DNA from: an uncultured Alphaproteobacteria bacterium
GTDB lineage: Bacteria > Pseudomonadota > Alphaproteobacteria > Caulobacterales > Caulobacteraceae
Assembly (NCBI GenBank): GCA_903860975.1
Contig: CAIOSI010000024.1
Coordinates: forward strand, 55,698-119,697
Reading direction: 5' to 3'
DNA length: 64,000 nucleotides
The notes beneath the pieces were generated by a model, which worked only from the letters and a program-made list of their open reading frames with translations, made no database searches and was not told the DNA's origin. Shown one piece after another: positions 27,942 through 36,342 of this stretch (position 1 is the stretch's first letter; each line of letters opens with the position of its first letter). Both the position numbers and the translations under genes were made by a program.

Positions 27942-27998
27942 TTCATCGGCTTAAAAAGACGCCAGACGAGAGCCCGGCTGGCGCACGATCTATATTTA

Positions 27999-28013
27999 TG
28001 CTCAATAAGAGCA
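27999..28013. promoter_or_regulatory. nad operator 2
   Basis: TGCTCAATAAGAGCA repeats operator 1 with the same outer arms and two or three changes in the centre. The centres of the two sites are about 73 nt apart, close to seven helical turns, which would allow cooperative binding. Confidence 0.6.
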
Positions 28014-28441
28014 AAAGTGCCTTTCAAGATATAATCCAATCCCCGGCGAGCGCAAGTCACGCAAGCCGGGTTATCTGGGTGCAGGCCGGATCAATGGGAG
28101 CGGTGTGGAGGTCCTTGATCCGGGTGAGGTTGGCCTGAGCCGCCTTGGCATGGCTTATGTCCTAGCTCGCCCCGATAAAGCCATTGACCCGGCACGCGAT
28201 CTGCAGGTCCAAAGCCCGAAGGCTCAAAATGGGAGTGCTGGAGATGAGGTTTAACCCGGGATAAAAGCCTGGACCGCTTGCCGCGATGTCTCGTTTCGGT
28301 GCGGCTTCATCATCTTTTGGCCCGTTTGTGGCCTAACCCCCGCCCTGGGCGTTCACTAAGGGATTTCGGCCAAGCCGACGGGTTGAGACAAGAAAGACGG
28401 ACAAGATACGAGCTTCAATCGACAGATGGCGTCGCGCCAGT
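28014..28441. other. Intergenic region between nadA and the second cell-wall hydrolase
   Basis: This 428-nt gap holds the nadA promoter at its left end (AT-rich, around 28014-28035). No gene was recognised. The ORF-track entry 28278-28829 is a shadow of the hydrolase in another frame. Confidence 0.5.
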
Positions 28442-29551
28442 TTGGCCGTGGCTTTCGCGGTCGTCGCGCTTAGCGGATGCGCGCCGGCAACTCAACATTC
28501 TGCCGCTGCGGAAGTCCGAACGACGTCGGCGCATAATCTGTCAGATCCAGCGTTGCTGGCCATCACCGCTAACTTCGATTTCGCCGCCCGAGATCTTGCG
28601 CGGCGGCACGATCCGGCTTTGCGGCGTGCGGACCTTTGGGGTCGGCCTCTTGGTTGGTCCAATTTCGATCTTCGCCAGGCACCCGATCTCGGCATTCCGC
28701 GTGAGCAGGGAGACGCCGCCGTCGCCCTCAATAAGCTTCGCCCTTTCGCCGGGCTGCCGATCCGCGCCATGCGGCCTTTCATGCTGGAAGCCGGCGCTGA
28801 CGACAGCGCGCGTGCTCTGCACTGCATGACGCAAGCGATCTACTTTGAGGCGGCCCGTGAGCCGGTCCGTGGCCAACAGGCGGTTGCGCAGGTGGTGTTG
28901 AACCGGGTGCGCCACCCGGCTTATCCGAAGTCTATCTGCGGTGTGGTCTACCAAGGCTCCGCCCGACCAACCGGCTGTCAGTTCACCTTTACCTGTGATG
29001 GATCGCTTCGCTGGACGCCACAGCCAGCCCTTTGGCGACAGGCCCAGGATGTCGCCAGGCGCGCCTTGGCGGGTTACGTCGATAAGGATGTAGGTTCAGC
29101 CACGCACTATCACGCGGCCTATGTCATCCCTTATTGGGCCCCGACACTTGTGAAAATGACACAGGTTGGTCAGCACATCTTCTATCGCTGGATGGGCTCC
29201 TGGGGCGAGCCGCCGGCGTTCAGCGGTCATTATGCAGGCCGTGAATCGGAGCTTTCACCGGCGTTGTTGGCCAGCCTCGATCCTCTAACGCAAGGTCGGC
29301 TCGTCGTGCAGGATCAAGGCCCGCCGGTCGAACGCAAGGTGACGCTCGCCGTCGCAGGCGAGGTGCGGACCTATAGCATTATCGATCCGCCGGCCTCCGC
29401 CGGTGACCGAGCGCGCGCCGGATCGATCACAACAGCGCGCCGCCAGCCGACGCCAGACGAGATCAATCGGATCAATGAGAGCTTGGCGGCCATGGATCGG
29501 GGCTCCGAGGCGTCTGCAGCTGTGCCTGGGTCTGGCAAGACCGGTCCTTAA
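28442..29551 (+). CDS. SleB-family cell-wall hydrolase lipoprotein
   Basis: This 369-aa paralogue of 17683-18675 keeps the catalytic block (CMTQAIYFEAAREPVRGQQA, VVLNRVRHPAYPKSICGVVY, CQFTFTCDG, SATHYHA). It has an N-terminal lipobox (VVALSGCAP), so it is probably membrane-anchored. The start is uncertain. TTG 28442 is the only usual start codon in frame after the stop at 28334 (apart from GTG 28448), yet the upstream codons would supply a more typical basic n-region (RWRRAS). The 3' end overlaps the convergent GNAT gene by 4 nt. Confidence 0.85.
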   Translation: MAVAFAVVALSGCAPATQHSAAAEVRTTSAHNLSDPALLAITANFDFAARDLARRHDPALRRADLWGRPLGWSNFDLRQAPDLGIPREQGDAAVALNKLRPFAGLPIRAMRPFMLEAGADDSARALHCMTQAIYFEAAREPVRGQQAVAQVVLNRVRHPAYPKSICGVVYQGSARPTGCQFTFTCDGSLRWTPQPALWRQAQDVARRALAGYVDKDVGSATHYHAAYVIPYWAPTLVKMTQVGQHIFYRWMGSWGEPPAFSGHYAGRESELSPALLASLDPLTQGRLVVQDQGPPVERKVTLAVAGEVRTYSIIDPPASAGDRARAGSITTARRQPTPDEINRINESLAAMDRGSEASAAVPGSGKTGP

Positions 29552-30051
29552 GTTGGCACCATGGGCTTGGGATGAAATGCATCCGGATAGGTGACGCTCA
29601 TCGCGCTGGCGAACGCATCTTCCTCCAAGGCTAGGGCCTGGAAGGCGGCTAGGCCCGCGTAGGGCGCGCGCACCAAGCGCGTGGCCTCGGCGGTGAAGCC
29701 GAAGCGCCCGTAAAAGACGGGATCGCCCAGAACCAGTATGCCAAAGCAGCCGAACTCACGCGCGCTCTCCAGCCCGGAGCGGATCAGCCGCGAGCCCAGG
29801 CCCTGCCGATGCCAGTCGGGGCGCACTGCCACCGGGGCGAGGGCGCTATAGAGCTCGAAGACGTCGGCCCAAAGGCGGCTGAAGAGAATGTGCCCCACCA
29901 CCTCACCGGCTTCCTCAGCGACCATCTCGAAGATGCAATCTTCATCCGCACGCAACTGAGCGACCAAATCGGCCTCGTCCTGTCGGCCAAAGGCGGCCAC
30001 TAAGGTGGCCTCGATTGCGGCGTGGTCGCTCGTGCGAGCGTAGCGGATCAT
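29548..30051 (-). CDS. GNAT-family N-acetyltransferase
   Basis: The 167-aa protein starts at ATG 30051 (MIRYARTSDHAAIEATLVAAF); the longer ORF-track start runs into trxB. The acetyl-CoA loop is VRPDWHRQGLGSRLIRSGL, followed by VLGDPVFYGRFGFTAEA, a YhbS-type pattern (COG3153). Substrate unknown. It lies 16 nt after trxB and is probably cotranscribed. Confidence 0.85.
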   Translation of the reverse strand: MIRYARTSDHAAIEATLVAAFGRQDEADLVAQLRADEDCIFEMVAEEAGEVVGHILFSRLWADVFELYSALAPVAVRPDWHRQGLGSRLIRSGLESAREFGCFGILVLGDPVFYGRFGFTAEATRLVRAPYAGLAAFQALALEEDAFASAMSVTYPDAFHPKPMVPT

Positions 30052-30067
30052 GCGGTAAGGGCGCCGT

Positions 30068-31093
30068 TCACCAGACCCCGATCGTCTCGGCGTCTTGGTG
30101 GCTGATCGAGTGATGGGCCTTGCGGTGATCTTCTTCGGCGAGGAAGCGCACGGCTTCCAGTGCGGCCATGCAGCCCATTCCGGCGGCTGTGACCGCTTGG
30201 CGGTAGATGTCGTCTGTAACGTCACCAGCTGCATAGACACCATCGATAGCGGTCGACGCTGATCCGGCCTTGACCTTTAGGTAGCCCGCGGCGTCCATCT
30301 CCAGCTGGTCCTTGAAAAGCTGCGAGGCTGGGGCATGCCCGATGGCGATAAAGACGCCATCGCAAGGGAGGTCCTGGGTTTCGCCAGTCGTGACGTTTTT
30401 CAACCGTACGCCTGTTACGCCCATCGGGTTGGAAGTGCCTGTCACCTCGTCTACGGCGCTGTCCCAGATCACCTCTATTTTGGCATGCGCAAAGAGGCGC
30501 TCCTGCAAAATCTTCTCGGCACGAAATTCGTCCTTACGGTGGACGACGGTGACTTTCGAGGCGAAGTTTGTCAGGAACAGGGCTTCTTCGACCGCGGTAT
30601 TACCACCGCCCACGACGACGACCTCTTTGCCGCGATAGAAGAAGCCGTCGCACGTGGCGCACGCGGACACCCCGAAGCCTTGAAATTTCTGCTCGGACTC
30701 GAGCCCAAGCCACTTGGCTTGGGCTCCGGTGGCGATGATCAGGGTCTCGGCGAGCCATTCCTGGCCGCTGTCCGTCGTCAACCGGAAGGGTCTTTTGGAC
30801 AGATCAGCGGAGAGTACAATGTCGTTGACGATCTCAGTGCCGACATGCTCGGCCTGGGCCTGCATCTGCTCCATCAACCATGGACCTTGGATAACCTCGG
30901 CAAAGCCTGGATAGTTTTCCACGTCGGTCGTGATGGTGAGCTGGCCGCCGGGCTGAATGCCTTGGATCAGCACCGGGTTCAGCAGCGCGCGCGCTGCATA
31001 GACAGCTGCTGTGTAGCCTGCTGGACCCGATCCAATGATCAGGCAGCGGACCTGCCGCGGTTCAGGGGGGGTGTTGGAACGATCATCGGACAT
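30068..31093 (-). CDS. trxB: Thioredoxin-disulfide reductase
   Basis: TrxB passes electrons from NADPH via FAD and a CxxC pair to thioredoxin. The FAD site is IIGSGPAGYTAAVYAARA, the redox pair is in SACATCDGFFYRG, the NADPH site is VVVVGGGNTAVEEALFL, and the second FAD site is GVYAAGDVTDD. ATG 31093 gives 341 aa, slightly longer than usual owing to a short N-terminal tail; the ORF track adds 13 unsupported residues. Confidence 0.96.
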   Translation of the reverse strand: MSDDRSNTPPEPRQVRCLIIGSGPAGYTAAVYAARALLNPVLIQGIQPGGQLTITTDVENYPGFAEVIQGPWLMEQMQAQAEHVGTEIVNDIVLSADLSKRPFRLTTDSGQEWLAETLIIATGAQAKWLGLESEQKFQGFGVSACATCDGFFYRGKEVVVVGGGNTAVEEALFLTNFASKVTVVHRKDEFRAEKILQERLFAHAKIEVIWDSAVDEVTGTSNPMGVTGVRLKNVTTGETQDLPCDGVFIAIGHAPASQLFKDQLEMDAAGYLKVKAGSASTAIDGVYAAGDVTDDIYRQAVTAAGMGCMAALEAVRFLAEEDHRKAHHSISHQDAETIGVW

Positions 31094-31126
31094 GGCCCTT
31101 ATGTAAGTGAGATTCTGGAGCGGCGC

Positions 31127-31324
31127 ATGCAAGACGAGTTGAAAACTGCCGGCGTGGTCGTTTTGGTCGGTGCAGCGCTTGGGGCCGGCGTCGCGCTGGG
31201 CCTGGGACTGCGCTTCTATTCGTCGATCGCCATGGTCGGTCTGGGCGCGGGTGTCGCGATAGGCCTAGTCGCCGGCACCACGCCCAGGATCGCGACCATG
31301 GCACCCAGCCCAGAGTTCCTCTGA
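31127..31324 (+). CDS. Small two-helix membrane protein
   Basis: This 65-aa gene is hidden as the tail of a long shadow ORF opposite trxB. ATG 31127 is preceded by GGAG at about 7 nt. The product has a hydrophobic helix at residues 8-28 (AGVVVLVGAALGAGVALGLG) and another at 33-51. No known family is recognised. It is divergent from trxB with 33 nt between starts. Confidence 0.65.
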   Translation: MQDELKTAGVVVLVGAALGAGVALGLGLRFYSSIAMVGLGAGVAIGLVAGTTPRIATMAPSPEFL

Positions 31325-31337
31325 TCGCCAGCTTCAG

Positions 31338-31352
31338 TTAACGCCCGTTTTA
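31338..31352 (+). promoter_or_regulatory. CtrA-like half-site upstream of pseI
   Basis: TTAA-CGCCCGT-TTTA matches the CtrA box TTAA-N7-TTAA at 7 of 8 fixed positions. The first T is exactly 40 nt before the pseI ATG. The same element occurs at the same distance before the gene at 35323. Confidence 0.4.
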
Positions 31353-31377
31353 GCCACGGGGTTTAGACTACGCTGCA

Positions 31378-32442
31378 ATGAACTCGGTCTCCAACCTTCC
31401 AGAAATTGAGATCGCCGGCCGCAAGATCGGCGCGGCCTATCCGCCCTATGTGATCTGCGAGCTCTCCGCAAACCACAATGGAAGCCTGGAACGTGCGCTC
31501 ATCATGATCGATGCCGCCGCCGCGACCGGCTGCGATGCGATCAAGATCCAGACCTATACCGCCGACACCATTACCCTCGATGTCGACCGGCCCGAGTTCA
31601 AGATCACGGGCGGCCTTTGGGACGGGCGAAGCCTGCATGAGCTCTATCGTGAAGCCCAGACGCCCTATGAATGGCATGCCGCGCTGTTCTCCCGGGCCGC
31701 CGAGCGCGGCGTCACCTTGTTCTCCAGCCCCTTTGATGAGACCGCCGTCGATTTGCTGAGCGGCCTGGATGCACCGGCCTACAAAATCGCCTCGTTCGAA
31801 GCCGTCGACCTGCCGCTGATCCGCTACGCGGCAAGGCAGGGCAAGCCGCTGATCATCTCAACCGGTATGGCCAACCTGGCTGAGATCGAAGCCGCCCGCA
31901 CAGCGGCGCTGAAGGCGGGGGCGGCGGGGGTGGTTCTGCTGCATTGTGTCTCCAGCTATCCAGCAGACCTCTGCGATGCCAACGTCCGCACGGTCGCAGA
32001 TATGGCGCAACGGTTTGCTTCGCCCATTGGTCTGTCTGATCACACCCACGGTGCAGCCGCCTCGATCGCGGCGATCGCGATGGGCGCCTGCGTCATCGAA
32101 AAACACTTCACTCTGGCCCGCTCCGACGGCGGCCCGGATGCCGCTTTCAGTCTGGAACCTGCGGAATTCACGGGCCTGGTCGGCGACTGCAAAGACGCCT
32201 GGACTGCGCTTGGCCGCGCCCACTACGACCTTCTAGGGTCTGAACGCGCCAATCGACAGTTCCGCCGTTCGCTCTACATCACAGCCGACATAAAGGCGGG
32301 CGAGGCGCTGACCCGGGCTAATTTCCGATCGGTACGCCCCGGTAATGGCTTGGCCCCAGATCACTTCGATGAGGTGCTTGGCCGTGCGGCATCGCGCGAC
32401 CTGAAGCGCGGCGAACCGCTTGCCTGGGATATGCTGGCTTAG
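31378..32442 (+). CDS. pseI: Pseudaminic acid synthase (NeuB family)
   Basis: PseI condenses 6-deoxy-AltdiNAc with phosphoenolpyruvate to give pseudaminic acid, a nine-carbon sugar used on flagellins and surface glycans. The 354-aa protein has the NeuB barrel (ICELSANHNGSLERAL, IKIQTYTADTITL, FSSPFDETAVDLL, PAYKIASFE) and metal/PEP motifs (IGLSDHTHG, VIEKHFTL). A C-terminal SAF antifreeze-like domain is present (RRSLYITADIKAGEALT). The GGLWDGRSLHELY stretch is typical of PseI rather than sialic acid synthases. pseG is nearby on the other strand; pseB, pseC, pseF and pseH are not in the window. Confidence 0.92.
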   Translation: MNSVSNLPEIEIAGRKIGAAYPPYVICELSANHNGSLERALIMIDAAAATGCDAIKIQTYTADTITLDVDRPEFKITGGLWDGRSLHELYREAQTPYEWHAALFSRAAERGVTLFSSPFDETAVDLLSGLDAPAYKIASFEAVDLPLIRYAARQGKPLIISTGMANLAEIEAARTAALKAGAAGVVLLHCVSSYPADLCDANVRTVADMAQRFASPIGLSDHTHGAAASIAAIAMGACVIEKHFTLARSDGGPDAAFSLEPAEFTGLVGDCKDAWTALGRAHYDLLGSERANRQFRRSLYITADIKAGEALTRANFRSVRPGNGLAPDHFDEVLGRAASRDLKRGEPLAWDMLA

Positions 32443-32701
32443 AGCGAATAACGCTGCGGCCACGATCGGCCGCGAGATCCAAGACCTAAAACGCCGAAAC
32501 ATGCCCGCCTTGCATGCGTCCACATCTGTCGAGACATCGACAGCCAGGAAACGATCTTGAAGGGTGACGGAAGAGATCTATCACCAGACGTTCGATCACC
32601 TCTCTTCGGGGCGTCGGGACTAGGCCTTCGACATGAACGCCAGGCCCTGACGGTCGACGGCGCACGCGACCCAAACAGCGACAGCCATCACATCAGAGCC
32701 G

Positions 32702-33493
32702 CTAGTCCTGGCCCGGTTTATAGAGCCGCGTCTCCGTCGGTTGGTACCACTCGTCAAGGCTCGCCGGCGTGCGTGCATCCCAGCCGAGCATCTGACGCAG
32801 CCGCGGATCCATTTTCGCCACCCGATCTTCGCCGAAGAAGCGAATGTAATCGAACTGCGGCTTGACCAACCCTTTGCTGAACGTAAGCGTGATCGCCCGT
32901 CGCGGCATGTTCGTCAGGTTCTGGCCCGCAGCGTGCCACAGGTTGGAGTCGAAAAGGCAGATCGTGCCGGCCGTCCCGGTTAAGCGGTAGGCCTCTTGCT
33001 CAAAGGTATGCGGCGAAGGTCGCTCTGGATGGGAGTGGGAGCCGCTTAAAAGATAGGTTGCGCCGTTCTCGAGCGTAAAGTCGTCAAGCATGAGCAACAG
33101 GTTCATAATCAGCTTGAATTCGCCGGTGAATGTCCTGACGTCGCGATGCAGGTTCATCGCATAGGAAGTGGCCTCTTTGTGGGTCACGACCGCACCGAAG
33201 CTGTTTAGGATGTACTTGCTCTGGAAGAAGGCCTCGATCTGGGCGTCGAGGTAATATCGCGCGAGGAAGTCCATGAACGGACCTTCGAACATCAAGACAT
33301 GGTGGGCCGTGCCTTCGATGTTGGTGAGTCCCTTCCGCTGCTGAACTTCGCCGCAGAGCCTACAGGCCTCATCGAGCGCCTCTCGCAGCCGTCCTAACTC
33401 GTCCTGCGGGACGATCGAATCGAACCGCGACCAGCCTTGGGTTCGCATCTCCTGAAGAAACTCTGATGTGCCCCTTGTTTTACCGGTGAGCAT
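32702..33493 (-). CDS. Phytanoyl-CoA dioxygenase (PhyH)-family oxygenase
   Basis: This non-heme Fe(II)/2-oxoglutarate enzyme is 263 aa from ATG 33493 (preceded by AGGGAAG). The iron triad is seen as NLHRDVRTF (His-x-Asp) and LWHAAGQNLT (distal His), followed by RRAITLTFS (2-oxoglutarate Arg). The C-terminus DEWYQPTETRLYKPGQD is unusual and may contact substrate. Placed between pseI and the formyltransferase, it may hydroxylate a sugar, nucleotide sugar or lipid in the same pathway; this is inference from location only. Confidence 0.8.
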   Translation of the reverse strand: MLTGKTRGTSEFLQEMRTQGWSRFDSIVPQDELGRLREALDEACRLCGEVQQRKGLTNIEGTAHHVLMFEGPFMDFLARYYLDAQIEAFFQSKYILNSFGAVVTHKEATSYAMNLHRDVRTFTGEFKLIMNLLLMLDDFTLENGATYLLSGSHSHPERPSPHTFEQEAYRLTGTAGTICLFDSNLWHAAGQNLTNMPRRAITLTFSKGLVKPQFDYIRFFGEDRVAKMDPRLRQMLGWDARTPASLDEWYQPTETRLYKPGQD

Positions 33494-33567
33494 GTTCTTC
33501 CCTGGACGCGGCGGAGATAATGGAAAAAAGACCATGGCCCTAAATCCAGCATAACGTCTGAAGTTCG

Positions 33568-34434
33568 ATGAAAAAGAAAATCGTCTTCATCGGCAATCGC
33601 ACGCAGGTCTTGGACGTTTGCCTGAACGAGCCTGACTGGAAGGTGGTCGCGATATTCGCGCACCGAGGCGGGTTTCTCGCACCAGACTTGGCCGCGCGTC
33701 AGATTGCCCATTTTTCGTTCGCCTTCGCCGAGAAGGAAGACGTGCTGCAGCGGCTGGAAGCGTGCGACTTCGACATCCTCGTGTCCAACGGTTGTCCCTT
33801 CATACTGCCGATCTCGCGGCTAAGCCGACAGGAGCGCCTCTTCATCAACACCCATCCTTCGGTGCTGCCGGACCTCAAGGGACCCCATCCCGTCAACGGG
33901 CTCTTCTTGCAAGGCCGCCAGGAATTCGGCGCGACAACCCACTACATGGACGAAGCGGTGGACGCTGGAGACGTCCTCGCCCAGCAGCGGGTTCGTCTTA
34001 CGGCGGACCTCGACGCCGGATTGGTCTACCGCCTTTCGTTCCAGCTTGAGGCCGAAGCCTTCCGACAAGCCGTGGCGGTGCTGAAGGAGGCTGGCTACCG
34101 ACGAGCCGGTCGGCCTCAGGAGGCGGGTGGTTCTACCTACAAACGCACCGCAGCTGATCAATTTGCCGACGCCACGCTGGAACCCGCATTGGATATCGAA
34201 AAAAAATTTCGGGCCTTCGGAATCCGCTCACTGGGAACGATCTTGACTACGAAGCAGGGTGCCTATCGCGTCTTTGAAGGCTGCGCTGTGACCCACGAGG
34301 AAGCCAAACAGCGTTTTGGTCGAGGCGAGCCTGGCGCGATCGTATTGGAGTATGATGGAAAGCTTCTGGTCGAAACACCGGAAGGCCTTCTTAAGCTGGT
34401 GGTTTATGAGAAGCTGGATGGTCCGCCGGTTTGA
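33568..34434 (+). CDS. Formyltransferase-fold enzyme, probably acting on an amino sugar
   Basis: The 288-aa protein has a formyl_trans_N domain. The catalytic Asn-His-Asp set is visible in FINTHPSVLPDLKGPHPVNG and TTHYMDEAVDAGDVLAQQ. Members of this fold use N10-formyl-tetrahydrofolate on amino groups. Length and context (pse genes, methyltransferase, DegT proteins) favour a sugar N-formyltransferase such as VioF/QdtF over Fmt or PurN. The C-terminal 100 residues (EKKFRAFGIRSLG onward) do not look like Fmt and may be a sugar-specific module. It is divergent from the PhyH gene and 31 nt before the methyltransferase gene. Confidence 0.8.
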   Translation: MKKKIVFIGNRTQVLDVCLNEPDWKVVAIFAHRGGFLAPDLAARQIAHFSFAFAEKEDVLQRLEACDFDILVSNGCPFILPISRLSRQERLFINTHPSVLPDLKGPHPVNGLFLQGRQEFGATTHYMDEAVDAGDVLAQQRVRLTADLDAGLVYRLSFQLEAEAFRQAVAVLKEAGYRRAGRPQEAGGSTYKRTAADQFADATLEPALDIEKKFRAFGIRSLGTILTTKQGAYRVFEGCAVTHEEAKQRFGRGEPGAIVLEYDGKLLVETPEGLLKLVVYEKLDGPPV

Positions 34435-34465
34435 CTTGGATCAAAGACCGCTCCAGACATCAGCA

Positions 34466-35197
34466 ATGAGCTCGCGCGACTACAACCAAGAACATCGTGA
34501 TACGGCCGATAAGAAGTATTTCTACGACTTTGATGCGATCTTGCGTCGATACATGATGAAGGCGTTTGAGCCGCTGTTGCTTCCTGGCAAGGCTCTTGAA
34601 CTCGGCTGCTACAAAGGCGACTTCACGGAAATCCTTGTCGAACGTCTATCCGATCTCACTGTGGTCGAGGCCTCCGACGAGCTGATCGAATACGCGCGTG
34701 CGCGCCTGAGTCAGAAGCCCACGTTCATCCACTCCACGTTCGAGGCTTTCAAACCTACCGAGCACTACGATTCCATCTTCCTCGTTCATACGCTTGAGCA
34801 CCTCGATCACCCTGTTGAAGTCCTCAGCGCGATCAACGGCTGGCTGTCTGAACACGGCCGGCTCTTCCTTGCCGTCCCAAATGCGAACGCTGCGTCCCGC
34901 CAAATCGCGGTGAAGATGGGGCTCATTTCGCATAATGCTGCGGTCACTGACAGCGAGCGGACCCATGGTCACCGTTGCACCTATTCCCTTGACACGCTGG
35001 AGCGCGACACAAAGGAAGCGGGATTGCGGGTGGTGCAGCGCGGCGGGGTGATTTTCAAGCCACTCGCCAACTTCCAGTTCGATGCAGCCCTTGCGGCAGG
35101 AACGATTAGCGCGGACTACATCGAAGGCTGCTACCAACTTGGGATGGTCTACCCTGATCTTTGCGCGAGTGTTTACCTGGTCTGCGAAAAGGGCTGA
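34466..35197 (+). CDS. Class I SAM-dependent methyltransferase
   Basis: The 243-aa protein has the SAM-binding glycine motif ALELGCYKGDFTEIL, the acidic loop VVEASDELIEYARARL, and the post-motif stretch YDSIFLVHTLEHLDHP typical of Methyltransf_11/23 sugar and lipid methyltransferases. ATG 34466 (MSSRDYNQEH) is chosen. The ORF-track start lies inside the formyltransferase gene, though an overlap start at 34406 cannot be excluded. It probably works with the formyltransferase in tailoring a surface sugar. Confidence 0.82.
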   Translation: MSSRDYNQEHRDTADKKYFYDFDAILRRYMMKAFEPLLLPGKALELGCYKGDFTEILVERLSDLTVVEASDELIEYARARLSQKPTFIHSTFEAFKPTEHYDSIFLVHTLEHLDHPVEVLSAINGWLSEHGRLFLAVPNANAASRQIAVKMGLISHNAAVTDSERTHGHRCTYSLDTLERDTKEAGLRVVQRGGVIFKPLANFQFDAALAAGTISADYIEGCYQLGMVYPDLCASVYLVCEKG

Positions 35198-35282
35198 TCG
35201 CGCGGGAGCCGAGAAACGTGGCTTTTGGTCGTTGGCGCGCTTGTGCGTCGGACTCGTCTGACGTTTCACATGCGTCACGCGG

Positions 35283-35297
35283 TTAACCGGTCCTTTA
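35283..35297 (+). promoter_or_regulatory. CtrA-like half-site upstream of the DegT-like gene
   Basis: TTAA-CCGGTCC-TTTA has the same layout as the element before pseI, again exactly 40 nt before the start codon (GTG 35323). The flanks are otherwise different. Confidence 0.4.
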
Positions 35298-35322
35298 GCG
35301 GGCGCACGTCAGCCTTGGCTCC

Positions 35323-36342
35323 GTGAGCTCACTTTGCGCCATCGGCAGCGTTCTGCCCTTCCCCGAGGTTGAAGGTCCATTGGCAACAAGCCTCTGGAGC
35401 GTCTGGGCCGCGGGCCGAGCGACCGCGACGTACCAGACAGCCCGTGCCGCATTCGCCGCTTTGCTAAGGGCCCGCGATGTGCGGCGTCTGTGGCTTCCCG
35501 CCTATGTCTGCGATGCCTTGGCGCAAGCCTGTATCTTCGCCGGCGTCGAGGCATGCTGGTATGGCGTCGACCATCGCCTGGAGCCAGACATCGCCGGCTT
35601 GTCGCAAGGCTTGAAGCCCAGCGATGCAGCTCTCGTCGTCGCCTATTTCGGCCGCTCGCCCCCGGTGGCGCTGCAGGACCTCGCACTGCGCCGCGCCGAT
35701 GTCCTCTGGATCGAAGACCGCGCCCAGGCGCTCGCCCCCGACGGTCCATCCTGGGCAGGGGTCGAGCTCTATAGCCCTCGCAAGCTGATCGGGGTTCCTG
35801 ACGGGGGTCTTCTGGTGGGGGAGGGATCGCTTCCGCCGACTTTGGAGCCGGGCGTCGCCGATGCCGCGCCGCAGCGAGCCCGCGCCGCTGACCTCGACGG
35901 CGTGGATCCGCAAACCTGGTATCCAGCTTTTCAAACCCAGGAGGCCCATTTCGACGCAAGGCCCCTAGGGATGAGTGCGCTCACCCGTGATCTGCTCACC
36001 CAAATCGATCCCGTACCCTTGGCCGCGCGAAGGCGGACGAACTATGCCATTTTGGCCCGCGCGCTCCCCCAGTTTGCTTTGTGGCCGCAGGTCGAACCTG
36101 CCTTCGCGCCGCTCGCCTTTCCGGTGCGGGTGAAGGATCGCGACGGCGTGGTGGCGCGCATGGCCGCCGAGCGCATTTACTGTCCCCACCATTGGCCGGA
36201 TCTGCCGAGCTCTGCTGCGGATTTCCCCGAAGTTCACGCGCTAAACGCGGAATTGCTGTCTGTCCCCTGTGACCATCGCTACGGCGCCCAGGACATGGCC
36301 CGGGTGATAGAAAAACTGACTTCGCTTGCGCGTCCCGCTTAG
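35323..36342 (+). CDS. DegT/DnrJ/EryC1-like PLP protein, divergent subgroup
   Basis: The 339-aa protein starts at GTG 35323 and folds like sugar aminotransferases. RRLWLPAYVCDALAQACIFA is the cofactor-pocket entry, WIEDRAQALAPD stands for the IEDAAQ PLP-Asp motif, and YSPRKLIGVPDGG carries the presumed PLP lysine in a short S-x-R-K form. It is smaller than typical DegT enzymes (about 370-390 aa) and keeps little of the usual substrate region. It may be a real aminotransferase with an unusual substrate. Its 3' end overlaps the convergent acyltransferase gene by 4 nt. Confidence 0.7.
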   Translation: MSSLCAIGSVLPFPEVEGPLATSLWSVWAAGRATATYQTARAAFAALLRARDVRRLWLPAYVCDALAQACIFAGVEACWYGVDHRLEPDIAGLSQGLKPSDAALVVAYFGRSPPVALQDLALRRADVLWIEDRAQALAPDGPSWAGVELYSPRKLIGVPDGGLLVGEGSLPPTLEPGVADAAPQRARAADLDGVDPQTWYPAFQTQEAHFDARPLGMSALTRDLLTQIDPVPLAARRRTNYAILARALPQFALWPQVEPAFAPLAFPVRVKDRDGVVARMAAERIYCPHHWPDLPSSAADFPEVHALNAELLSVPCDHRYGAQDMARVIEKLTSLARPA

